From positions 32,324 through 96,323 of the forward strand of contig JAGXTF010000088.1 in NCBI GenBank assembly GCA_018333525.1: 64,000 nucleotides of DNA. Reading direction: 5' to 3'. Below, in pieces: positions 18,463-27,300 of this stretch. This DNA is from Bacteroidota bacterium. Its GTDB lineage: Bacteria > Bacteroidota > Bacteroidia > NS11-12g > UBA955. The first letter of the stretch is position 1, and the number at the start of each line of letters is the position of its first letter. Below the pieces are notes generated by a model. That model saw nothing but the letters and a program-made list of their open reading frames with translations, did not search any database and had not been told where the DNA came from. The translations under genes and the position numbers were made by a program.

Positions 18463-19689
18463 ATGCGCAAAACCTTACTCCTGTTTTTATCCGTTTTTTT
18501 TCTGCAATTTTCTCATGCACAAAGTCCAGAAATTACAAGCTGGATTTTAAATACCGACAGTTCAAAAGGATATAACAATATTCTTTCCAATGTGCAAATG
18601 GTTCAATATTCCGCCAATAATGTTTACGTAAGCTCCACCTGTATTCCCGGATATGATATTGGCCCATGGGCGGGGAATCCCAATACACCTGCCAACCAGA
18701 ATTTTGTATTTAAAATAACCCGTAATCCACAAAAAAATACCGGTACTTTAATTGCCACAAATCTTGGTCACATCGGTATATGGACTAATGGTGTGTCCAT
18801 TTTTAATCCCAAAGATGCAATGAGTTATAACAACCAAGGTGTTTGGAATCAAAATGCCATAGTGGTGGAAGGTCCTTCCTTTGATGATTGTCTGGGGCAT
18901 CCGGCGCCAAATGGGGAATATCACCACCATTTAAATCCCACCTGTTTGTATAATGATTCCAATGCAACGGTACATTCTCCAATTATTGGTTTCGCATTCG
19001 ATGGATTTCCAATTTATGGTGCATATGGGTATTCTGATACGCAGGGAGGTGGCGGTATTCGGAGAATGCAGAGCAGTTATCACAAAAGAAATATCACCAA
19101 AAGAACCACCTTGCCGGGTGGTGCCGCTGCATCTTCCGCAGGGCCGGATGTTTCAGGCACTTATCCGATAGGATATTATATAGAAGATTTCGAATACATA
19201 AAAGGTTCAGGAGATCTGGATGAACACAATGGCAGATTCTGCAAGACACCGGAATATCCCCAGGGTATGTATTGCTATTTTGTTACACTGGATAGCAACC
19301 TGATTGCAGAATATCCATATGTTCTTGGTACAACTTATTATGGAACTGTGCAGTCCGGAAATACCGGCCCGGGCAGCGGGCACAATACCATAAGTGAATC
19401 GGTTACTGTGTACAATGGTACCAATCAAACCCGGATGCCGGAATCGAATGCCATGCGATTATTTCCGAATCCGGCTGGTGAAAAAGTTGTGTTGTGGTTG
19501 GAAAATGGGATGCCAAGTAACCTGAAACTGGAATTGCGAAATTCCTCTGGGACACTTGTATTTTCTCAAGATTTCATTCAGCCTATGGTGAGCAATACTT
19601 TGGATCTTAAAGAACTTGCACCGGGCATGTATCACTTAAGCGTTTTTTCAGGATCTATGCGCTGGAACAGGACTTTGCAGATACAATAA
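18463..19689 (+). CDS. YHYH domain protein with T9SS type A sorting domain
   Basis: 408 residues. The signal peptide ends at FSHAQ (about residue 20). The central region is the YHYH domain: WTNGVSIFNPKDAMSYNNQGVW, the DDCLGHPAPNGEYHHHLNP segment (Y153 followed by H154-156), GFAFDGFPIYG, and CKTPEYPQGMYCYFVTLD. Such proteins are secreted; their biochemical role is not established, and the His cluster suggests metal binding. The C-terminal ~80 residues (LFPNPAGEKVVLWLE...GMYHLSVFSG) are a T9SS sorting domain. Single-gene unit. Confidence 0.87.
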   Translation: MRKTLLLFLSVFFLQFSHAQSPEITSWILNTDSSKGYNNILSNVQMVQYSANNVYVSSTCIPGYDIGPWAGNPNTPANQNFVFKITRNPQKNTGTLIATNLGHIGIWTNGVSIFNPKDAMSYNNQGVWNQNAIVVEGPSFDDCLGHPAPNGEYHHHLNPTCLYNDSNATVHSPIIGFAFDGFPIYGAYGYSDTQGGGGIRRMQSSYHKRNITKRTTLPGGAAASSAGPDVSGTYPIGYYIEDFEYIKGSGDLDEHNGRFCKTPEYPQGMYCYFVTLDSNLIAEYPYVLGTTYYGTVQSGNTGPGSGHNTISESVTVYNGTNQTRMPESNAMRLFPNPAGEKVVLWLENGMPSNLKLELRNSSGTLVFSQDFIQPMVSNTLDLKELAPGMYHLSVFSGSMRWNRTLQIQ

Positions 19690-19724
19690 ATCACCGGCTA
19701 ACTACAATCAGGGTTAGATGACTG

Positions 19725-19757
19725 CCGAAAAAAACATTTCGGATAAATTTGTCGGAA
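19725..19757 (+). promoter_or_regulatory. Two overlapping palindromes over the rrf2 promoter
   Basis: CCGAAA-N6-TTTCGG (19725-19742) is a perfect inverted repeat. TTCGGATAAATTTGTCGGAA (19738-19757) is a second palindrome with 8 of 10 pairs matching, and it covers the -33 box. They are candidate operators for the Rrf2 protein encoded just downstream (autoregulation). No footprinting-based consensus is being claimed. Confidence 0.4.
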
Positions 19758-19778
19758 AAGAAAATATGATTATTTTTG
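19748..19778 (+). promoter_or_regulatory. Promoter of the rrf2-cco operon
   Basis: TTTG (19748-19751), 19 bp, then TATTTTTG (19771-19778), an excellent match to the Bacteroidota promoter, 17 bp before the rrf2 ATG. Confidence 0.6.
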
Positions 19779-19794
19779 CCGCCGCAATTACCCT

Positions 19795-20229
19795 ATGTTT
19801 TCTAAATCCTGTGAATACGGAATTAAGGCAATCATCTATATTGCTAACCAGTCTTTGCAAAAAAGAAGGGTAAAATTGCAGGACATTATTGGGGAAGTTG
19901 GATCCCCTGAAGCTTTTACAGCAAAAATCTTACAGGAACTTGCCAGAAATAAAATTATTATTTCGCATACCGGACCATATGGCGGGTTTGAAATGGATGT
20001 GAAGAATATGAAAAAGGTACGATTAAGTGAAATTGTATATGCAATAGACGGAGATGCCATTTATAATGGCTGCGGGCTGGGTTTAACCGCCTGCTCAGCA
20101 TCACAGCCTTGTCCCATACACCATAAATTTGTTAAAGTAAGAAATGAGCTGAAAATAATGCTCGAAACAACTACCATATATGACCTGGCAGTAGGGCACA
20201 AAAATGCCGCTACCTTTTTGAGACGATAA
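19795..20229 (+). CDS. Rrf2 family transcriptional regulator, probably Fe-S
   Basis: 144 residues. An N-terminal winged helix begins with the family signature FSKSCEYGIKAIIYIA and continues with LQDIIGEVGSPEAFTAKIL. Three cysteines at residues 93, 100 and 106 (spacing x6 and x5) sit where NsrR and IscR bind their cluster, so an oxygen- or nitric-oxide-labile Fe-S cluster is likely. The spacing differs from the x5/x5 of IscR. It is the first gene of a unit encoding a terminal oxidase and a truncated haemoglobin, which fits a redox- or NO-responsive local regulator. Palindromes overlap its promoter. Confidence 0.9.
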   Translation: MFSKSCEYGIKAIIYIANQSLQKRRVKLQDIIGEVGSPEAFTAKILQELARNKIIISHTGPYGGFEMDVKNMKKVRLSEIVYAIDGDAIYNGCGLGLTACSASQPCPIHHKFVKVRNELKIMLETTTIYDLAVGHKNAATFLRR

Positions 20230-20278
20230 AAAAATTTGACCACATTTAAGACAATAAAGTCCGAAATATAAAAATCAA

Positions 20279-22036
20279 ATGGAAAGTAGAAATTTATGGG
20301 GAGAATCAGGAATCTGGATTACCGTCCTGTTAATTGTGATTCCCGTTTTGGCGGCAACCATCATTATGGTTGTAAAAGCCGTTGTAACGCTAAACAAATA
20401 TCTGCGAGAACAAGAGTTGGAGAAATTCAGGAAATATGTCAAGGAATTAAAGCCTGACGAACTTGAAAAATTGGAACGAAGGAAAAAAGAACTCGAATTT
20501 GAGCTCAGCCACAATGAACTCAGTGGTGATGCCACACCAAAAGACAGCAGAGGACTAATAGACTATGTTGACGAGGTTGCCGAACTCCGTTTTGTAGAAA
20601 CCAAAAAGAAAAGTCAGCCACGGCCATCTATTGATCCTGTACTAACCAGACTTATTCTCTGGTATATCGGATGTGCCACATTCTGGCTGTTGTTTGGTAC
20701 CACCATTGGAGAATATCTTGGAATTAAATTTTCAGCGCCTGATATAGATCATTACAGTTGGTTGAGTTTTGGCCGCCTGAGACCTGTTCATACCAATGCC
20801 GTTTTTTGGGGCTGGGCATCGCTGGCCATGGTGGGGCTTGCTTATTATGTGGTTCCAAGGGTTAGCAATGTGCAGATATACAGCATTCGATTGGGTTATC
20901 GAACCTTGATTTTAATAAACCTGTCTGTGATTTTGGGAAGTATTTTTTTAATGGCAGGAATCAATAATGGAGGTGGAGAATACCGGGAATACATATGGCC
21001 GATAATGGTATTGTTCGGAACAGGAATTATTCTGTCTTTGTATAATTTTTATAAAACCATTGCAAAAAGAAATACAAAAGAAATTTATGTGTCCAATTGG
21101 TATGTGATAGCGGCCATGATGTTTTTGTTGGTTATTGCAGTAGTAGCATATTGGCCGGGGTGGCAGAATGGCCTTGGAGAAACCATTGTACAGGGATATT
21201 ATATGCATCAGGGAGTTGGTATGTGGTTTATGTTATTCAATCTCGGATTGATGTATTATTTTCTTCCGCAGCAATTAAATAAACCTATTTATTCTTACAG
21301 TCTGGGAATACTTGCTTTCTGGACACAAATTCTTTTTTATACGCTTATAGGAACGCACCATTTTATATTTAGCGCCATACCCTGGTGGATGCAGACCATA
21401 GCAATTGTAGGTAGCGCAGGAATGATAATACCGGTAGTTGCAGGAACCACAAATTATCTGATGACGTTTAAAGGATCCTGGAGAAAATTATCCGGTAGTT
21501 ATACCCTTCCTTTTTATCTCATTGGTATTATCTTCTATTTTACAGGTTCTCTGCAAGGAACTGCAGAGGCATTCCGTTTTACGAATCTCGTCTGGCATTT
21601 TACTGATTTCACGGTAGCGCATTCTCACCTAACCATGTATGGCATTATCACATTTATGTTATGGGCATTTGTATACACCATTGTCCCCAGACTTACTGGT
21701 AAAGAACCTCCGCAGATTTTAGTCGGTGCGCATTTCTGGCTGGCATTAATCGGCTTGTTGTTTTATACGATTCCATTAATGGTTGGTTCCACATTACGGG
21801 GCATGATGTGGATGGATGGAAAGCCTTTTATAGACAGTGTGGAGTTGATGGCGCCTTTCTGGTTGTGGCGTGCAATTGGAGGTACATTAATGTGGCTTTC
21901 CCATATTCTTTTTGCATACAATGTCTATGTAATGATAAAGAAAAAAGATACCAAAAAAATACCCAAATCATCGAAAGAAATATTAAAGATGAAAATGGAA
22001 TTGGAAATGGAAAATCAAGTGGAAATAATTAAATAA
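20279..22036 (+). CDS. ccoN: cbb3-type (C-family) haem-copper oxidase subunit I, N-terminally extended
   Basis: 585 residues, about 110 more than a typical CcoN. Residues 12-36 are an extra membrane helix and ~40-80 a highly charged coiled coil. Twelve canonical helices follow. Ligands seen: H171 (RPVHTN, low-spin haem), H310 (YMHQGVG, CuB), H360-H361 (GTHHF, CuB), H448 and H450 (AHSH, haem b3 and b). Y354, six residues before H360, matches the His-crosslinked tyrosine of cbb3 oxidases. From H310 on, spacing equals Pseudomonas stutzeri CcoN numbering plus 103 throughout. The conserved Glu (323 there) is Q426 here. The Tyr favours oxygen reduction over NO reduction. Cotranscribed with rrf2 (49-bp gap) and with the cytochrome gene 6 bp on. 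Confidence 0.88.
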   Translation: MESRNLWGESGIWITVLLIVIPVLAATIIMVVKAVVTLNKYLREQELEKFRKYVKELKPDELEKLERRKKELEFELSHNELSGDATPKDSRGLIDYVDEVAELRFVETKKKSQPRPSIDPVLTRLILWYIGCATFWLLFGTTIGEYLGIKFSAPDIDHYSWLSFGRLRPVHTNAVFWGWASLAMVGLAYYVVPRVSNVQIYSIRLGYRTLILINLSVILGSIFLMAGINNGGGEYREYIWPIMVLFGTGIILSLYNFYKTIAKRNTKEIYVSNWYVIAAMMFLLVIAVVAYWPGWQNGLGETIVQGYYMHQGVGMWFMLFNLGLMYYFLPQQLNKPIYSYSLGILAFWTQILFYTLIGTHHFIFSAIPWWMQTIAIVGSAGMIIPVVAGTTNYLMTFKGSWRKLSGSYTLPFYLIGIIFYFTGSLQGTAEAFRFTNLVWHFTDFTVAHSHLTMYGIITFMLWAFVYTIVPRLTGKEPPQILVGAHFWLALIGLLFYTIPLMVGSTLRGMMWMDGKPFIDSVELMAPFWLWRAIGGTLMWLSHILFAYNVYVMIKKKDTKKIPKSSKEILKMKMELEMENQVEIIK

Positions 22037-22042
22037 AATCGC

Positions 22043-23032
22043 ATGCATTTTTTTGATGATCATAAAAAACTTTTCAGGATGGCACTTGGCCTGTTCCTGG
22101 GGCTCACCATAATAATTGCAGTTATTCCTGCATTAAAAAATCAGGCAAATAATGCACCGCTGCCAAATTCAGAACCGCTTAGCAAAGCAGCTGAAGAAGG
22201 CAAAAAAATATTTATCGCAAATGGTTGTGTGGCCTGCCACACCCAACAGGTGAGAAATGTGGATATGGATAAAACCTGGGGAAACAGACCCGGAATTGCA
22301 GCAGATTATGCAGCCAATACCAGAATAGATTTTTGGAGGAATACAGCCACTCTCATGGGCACTGAAAGAACCGGACCGGACCTGACAAATATAGGTATAC
22401 GGCAACCTGGAAAAGAGTGGAATCTCTTGCATTTATACCAACCACGTGCGGTGGTGAACAAATCCATCATGCCTGCTTATCCCTGGTTGTTTGATGTAAA
22501 AAAAGAATTGGTAACGGGCGATGTGGAATTGATAGTACCGGATGAATTTAGAAAAGGTGTAACCGGTAAAATTGTGGCCACCACCGATGCTTTAAACCTC
22601 CTTGCATATTTGCAGAGTTTGAAACAAACGCCGTTGCCACAAGGTATGCAAGAGAGTGAATTTTTATATAAAAAGAAAAGTGAAGTTCCCTCAGCTTCCG
22701 GTGCAGATAAACTGCCCGACGGAAAAATGGTTTATGCAAATAATTGTCAAAGCTGTCACCAGGAAAATGGGGAAGGTCTAAAGGGTGCATTTCCACCATT
22801 AAAAGGAAGCAAAATTGTGCACGGAAATGATCTGGAATTGTATGTTACGATTATCATGAAAGGTTATGATGCAAGAGAGGAATATGCTTCCATGGGAGCA
22901 ATTGGAACCATCAACCATTTTACACCGGAAGATGTGGCTGCACTGATCAATTTTGAAAGAAGCAGTTGGGGAAACAATGGAAAAAAAGTGAGTGCCGCTG
23001 AAGTAAAAAAAATTATGGAAACCCTCAAATAA
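22043..23032 (+). CDS. ccoO: CcoO-like membrane cytochrome c fused to a second cytochrome c domain
   Basis: 329 residues. Anchor helix at 12-30. Domain 1 is CcoO-like: C62-VA-C65-H66, the ERTGPDLTNIGIR segment, LYQPRAVVNKS and axial M143 in SIMPAYPWL. A linker (~150-225) leads to a class I cytochrome c domain with C235-QS-C238-H239 and GAFPPLKGS. Canonical cbb3 enzymes use a mono-haem CcoO plus a separate di-haem CcoP; here one subunit carries one CcoO-type haem and one CcoP-like haem, and no ccoP or ccoQ follows. It is periplasmic and passes electrons from a soluble donor to CcoN. The gene lies 6 bp behind ccoN. Confidence 0.88.
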   Translation: MHFFDDHKKLFRMALGLFLGLTIIIAVIPALKNQANNAPLPNSEPLSKAAEEGKKIFIANGCVACHTQQVRNVDMDKTWGNRPGIAADYAANTRIDFWRNTATLMGTERTGPDLTNIGIRQPGKEWNLLHLYQPRAVVNKSIMPAYPWLFDVKKELVTGDVELIVPDEFRKGVTGKIVATTDALNLLAYLQSLKQTPLPQGMQESEFLYKKKSEVPSASGADKLPDGKMVYANNCQSCHQENGEGLKGAFPPLKGSKIVHGNDLELYVTIIMKGYDAREEYASMGAIGTINHFTPEDVAALINFERSSWGNNGKKVSAAEVKKIMETLK

Positions 23033-23048
23033 ATAAAATAATTTACTG

Positions 23049-23312
23049 ATGAAACGCGGAATATTAATTGTTTTTTTTGCAGTGCTTTCACAGCATTTTG
23101 CACTCTCATGCGATGCCTGTGAGAAACAGCAGCCAGCCATCACCCGTGGGATTACACATGGTAACGGACCTAATAACAACTGGGACTGGGTGATTGTGAT
23201 TGTTATGGTGGTTATTACTTTGGTAACCCTTTGTTTTTCAATATGGTATTTAATAAGGCCGGGTGAAAATCAATCCCGACATATCAAAAGAACCATTCTG
23301 AACTTGCAATAA
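23049..23312 (+). CDS. Small membrane protein of the oxidase operon, CxxC motif
   Basis: 87 residues. It has an N-terminal signal peptide or helix (GILIVFFAVLSQHFALS), then SCDACEKQQP, a short hydrophilic stretch, one strong membrane helix (VIVIVMVVITLVTLCFSIWYLI) and a basic tail. The family is not recognised. By position it could stand in for a CcoQ/CcoH-like small subunit or a metal/haem-insertion factor, with the CDAC pair facing the periplasm. It lies 16 bp behind ccoO and 9 bp before the next gene. Confidence 0.7.
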   Translation: MKRGILIVFFAVLSQHFALSCDACEKQQPAITRGITHGNGPNNNWDWVIVIVMVVITLVTLCFSIWYLIRPGENQSRHIKRTILNLQ

Positions 23313-23321
23313 TTAATTATT

Positions 23322-23729
23322 ATGAATAAAGAAAAAAGCACAATCTATCTTTTTGTAGATGACGATGCACAGCCTATTGCCGAATTGGTCACACCTGTAC
23401 AATTTGAACTGGATACCAGAAAATTAACCGATGGGGAACATACACTTAAGATTGTTGGAAAATCTCCTACAGGAAGGGAGGGAATAAAAAAAATAAAATT
23501 CATGGTTCGGAATGGTCCTGCAATTGATTTGTCAGGAATTAAAGAAAATGATGTCGTAGATGGTGTCATCCCATTAATGGTAAATGCCTACGATAAAGGA
23601 AATCAGAACAATTTCAATATTGTTGGCAGTGAAACTCCTCAGAATGTACCCAACTGGCTGTGGATTTTGCTGGTTGCTTTTCTGGGTTGGGCAGTTTTTT
23701 ATACCATTACTAATTTTAATTTATCATGA
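23322..23729 (+). CDS. Tail-anchored Ig-like protein of the oxidase operon
   Basis: 135 residues, no signal peptide. Residues ~5-105 are strand-rich, like an Ig/fibronectin fold (VTPVQFELDTRKLTDGEHTL, VDGVIPLMVNAYDKG). One C-terminal helix (PNWLWILLVAFLGWAVFYTI, ~112-131) anchors it. I know no named family. With no cleavable signal, the domain would sit in the cytoplasm unless the helix inserts the other way. Its operon position suggests an accessory subunit or assembly factor of the oxidase. Its stop overlaps the next start (ATGA). Confidence 0.68.
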   Translation: MNKEKSTIYLFVDDDAQPIAELVTPVQFELDTRKLTDGEHTLKIVGKSPTGREGIKKIKFMVRNGPAIDLSGIKENDVVDGVIPLMVNAYDKGNQNNFNIVGSETPQNVPNWLWILLVAFLGWAVFYTITNFNLS

Positions 23730-24133
23730 TGTATTACAGAAATACAAAAAGAGAAATAATTTGTTTGGATGATATTAAAGAACTGGTGGATTCCTTCTAT
23801 TCTAAAGTTCGTGAAGATGAGGTTTTGAGTCATATTTTTAATGATCGCATTCAGAATCGCTGGCCGGAACATCTCGAAAAAATGTACCTTTTTTGGCAAA
23901 CGGTATTGCTTGAAGAACACACTTATCTCGGGAGTCCATTTTTACCGCATGCGCAACTTCCTGTTGGTATAGAGCATTTTAACCGTTGGATGGAATTGTT
24001 TAATAAAACGGTGGATGAGAGATTCGCAGGAATTACAGCTACAAAAGCCAAATGGCAGGCAGAAAGAATGGCTGAAATGTTTCATTCCAAAATTGAATTC
24101 TACAAAAACCATCATCTAAAACCTTTGAAATAA
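23726..24133 (+). CDS. Group III truncated haemoglobin
   Basis: 135 residues, full length. The sequence follows the trHb3 pattern: DIKELVDSFYSKVREDEVLSHIFND (A-B helices), KMYLFWQTVLL (E helix), then PHAQLPVGIEHFNRWMELF, which carries the proximal His and the EHFxRW signature. It is cytoplasmic. Proposed functions of the group are oxygen or nitric-oxide handling and peroxide chemistry. Its ATG overlaps the stop of the Ig-like gene, so it belongs to the oxidase operon. It may protect the oxidase from NO or report oxygen/NO levels together with the Rrf2 regulator. Confidence 0.9.
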   Translation: MMYYRNTKREIICLDDIKELVDSFYSKVREDEVLSHIFNDRIQNRWPEHLEKMYLFWQTVLLEEHTYLGSPFLPHAQLPVGIEHFNRWMELFNKTVDERFAGITATKAKWQAERMAEMFHSKIEFYKNHHLKPLK

Positions 24134-24151
24134 AAAAAGCGCATTTATTTA

Positions 24152-24173
24152 TGCAGTTTCATTAAAAACTGCA
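24152..24173 (+). terminator. Weak stem-loop at the end of the oxidase operon
   Basis: TGCAGTTT / AAACTGCA (8 bp) with a 6-nt loop, 18 bp after the trHb stop. No T-tract follows, so termination is only possible. Confidence 0.25.
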
Positions 24174-24314
24174 AAAGTTATACTACGTCAAACCAGGCAC
24201 GTTAACCGTTGACAAACATTCCGGAATTATCCTGAGATGGGTAATCAAGTCAATACCAGTCTTTCTGACAATTCCATGACGAACCAATTGCTTAAATTCG
24301 AGTCTTATCATTGA

Positions 24315-27300
24315 ATGTCAAGGTTTTATTATTTATTTTTTATTGTTTTTTTTATTTTTAGTTCATCCAAAACTTTTGGTCAATGCACAATTGAAGGACC
24401 AAGGAATGGTTGTGTAAATGATATAATTACCTATACCATTAAATCTTCCGCTGCGCCTGCTTCATATAGTTGGAATTTTGGCACTTATGGAAATAGCAGC
24501 AATGCAGCTCCGAGTATTAAGGTTACGGCTACCGGATCCGTTACCATTACCTGCGAAATTACCATGTCAAACGGCAGCAAATGTAAAGACACCCATTTGT
24601 TAATGATTCAACCCAATCCGGTAGGAAAACTCGCCATAGATCCATCTTCCAATTTATGCGCGAATGGAAATCGTGTTTGTTTGAAAGATGCAAGTACAAA
24701 AGGTGCGGCTGATATTGAAAAAATAATTGTGTTGTGGTTTGACGGAAGTACATCCAAAACGCAAAAACCTTTGGGATTGATGTGTCGTTCCTTTTCGGGT
24801 GCAGGCACATATTCCTACAACCTGGAAGTGGCAGATGCTTTCGGATGCAAACACAATTCCACAGCAACTGTTACCATCAATCCATCACCTAAAATTCAGG
24901 GAAAATATTCATCCATCCCATATTGTGATTCAGTGCAGTTTTGTTTTGATGGTCTTACGAATGGCGGTACAACCGGAATTACATATGAATGGTATAACAA
25001 TCCCGGAAAATCTGTTATATCCACTAGTAACGTCATTTGTAAAACATATAAAGCAGGTGAATACGGTTCGTTTAAATGCAAAGTAACCAACAGTTTTGGA
25101 TGCCCGGATTCCTTTTATTTTTATGGCAGCGCACCGGTGCGAAAAATTGTGGCTAAAATAAGCGGAAGAAAATTTTGCAAAAAAGATATGACGCCATCCA
25201 ATGCATTTTTTGCATCCAATGAATTTTTAAATTGGTACATCAATGGAAAGCTAATGGGTACGTATGATACGCTTCCATTAAAAATGATTTCCCATGGCTG
25301 GAATTATGTGAAAGGCGAGCAGCTTCCACCATGCAAAGGAGTGGTATACGATTCTTTTTATGTAACAGATGTAACAGCATCAGGAATTGCATTTAATAAC
25401 GTACGGGCAAAAGTTATTGATACCGTTTTTTTTCTGGATGTTGGAAGTTATTCCCCGGGTACAAAAATTTACAGATTATGGAGTTTTAATGACGACGAGG
25501 CTGATTCCTGCACCACATCTATAAAACAGAATTTAAATCCATGGCAAAATTGCAACTACAGTTATGATAGTTTGGCCAGACATTATTACCATAAAAAGAA
25601 ATGTTTTGAAGCAAATTTATATGTTTATGATAGTGTTTCAGGTTGCTATGATGATACCACGATTGAAGTGTATCGATATGATTATTGCAACGAGCTGATT
25701 TCGCCGGAGATAGTCTGTTTGGGGGATCCGGTTATATTTAGTATGACAAAAGCGGCATATTATAAGGCGGGGACTTTAAATTTTCTTTATACCGATACAG
25801 GTAATCCGCGAAATGTATATACGTTGAAACCCTCACCTGTTTTATTTTATACGTACAGTTCCGTTGGATATAAAAGTCCCATTTTTAAGCGCTTTTATTA
25901 TGATGAAATTGTATGGAAAGACAGTGCCGGAAAAATAGTAATTGACAGCATGAGAAAGGACGGTTGGGTTTCAGATACTTTTTTTAATGGCGTGTTGGTG
26001 AAATACAGGCCAAATGCCTCCTTCTCTCTTGTAAAACCGGGTCTCTGCCCACCATGGAAAACAACGCTTAAATTCATGGCCAGTACCTGGGAGGATCCGG
26101 ATACCATGGTGGTGAATTGGGGAGATACCATAGAATATTTCACCAATTATTCCGGGAAATTAGGCTATCTGGACAGTTTAAAGCACCAATATAAAAAGCC
26201 CGGTATTTATGATATCAGCGTGAAACTGAAGCCTAAACAAGGGTGCACCAATGAGTATTTTGGATTTTTGGGAATTGGCACCCATATGAATTTTACACCT
26301 GAATTAAATTGCAACTGGCGGAGGGTGAAGTTTAATGAAAGCGTAAAAATGTATGGGGATACCAATGAAATTCAGACTGACTCCAATGAATTATTCTGGG
26401 ATTTTGGAAATGGTACTTATGGAGTTGGTTCGGATCCGATTGCCAAATATTCCAAAACTGGCACATATAAAGTCACCTTAAAATATCTGAAAAAAGGTGG
26501 TTGCAGCGATTCATTTTCCCGGGATATTACGCTTAGCGGTCCGGTTGCTGCAATGAAAAATGCGCCAATTATTTATTGCAGCGAATTGCATACGTTTTAT
26601 GATTCTTCTTACATGAGTGGAGTTACAAATGGCGATTTTATTACCAAAAGAATTTGGAATTTTGGCGATGGCACTGCCGATCTTTTTGGGACCAGTATTT
26701 CTCATATTTATCCAACAGGTGGAACCTATGTAATTCGTTTGGTTGTGCAAACCAACAAAGGTTGCAGCGATACCATTTATCAATCTTTAAAAGTATTGGG
26801 ACCTGAAGTTTACGCGAAAATAGGCACCGATAGTTCGGGATGTCCTCCACTGTATATTCGGTTTGATAATTATTCTAAACAATGCGGCAATTATATCTGG
26901 CAGTTTGGAGATCCTATGAATAACATTTATTCCACGCATGCAGATACATCCGTGAGTTTTACTTACACCAAACCCGGTGTTTATTTTGCCAAATTAATTG
27001 GTGGCGATAGTTTTTTTAACCCAAATACCGGCAACCGGTATTTTTGTTCTGCTACCTATCCCAAAACAGGGGATAGCGCGCTGATGATAGTGGTATACCC
27101 AAATGCAATTACCGATTTTGAAATGCCGGATTCTGTATGTCCGAAAATGACATTTGAAATTAAGAATACCAGCCCTGTTCCTGTAAAAGAGTATACCTGG
27201 AAATTACCAAATTACACTCAAAATAATATTCCTTTTGGCAGTATTTATTACAGATTTGAAGATACCGGAACCTATGCTATCGGCGCATTTCCACAATTGG

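Noticed and set aside
20279..22036. NO reductase (NorB) assignment, suggested by the Rrf2 and haemoglobin neighbours
   Set aside because: Tyr354 at the position of the crosslinked Tyr and the cbb3 ligand spacing favour an oxygen reductase. An NO role is kept only as a side possibility.
24152..24173. Strong terminator of the oxidase operon
   Set aside because: Stem present but no T-tract; kept only as a low-confidence feature.
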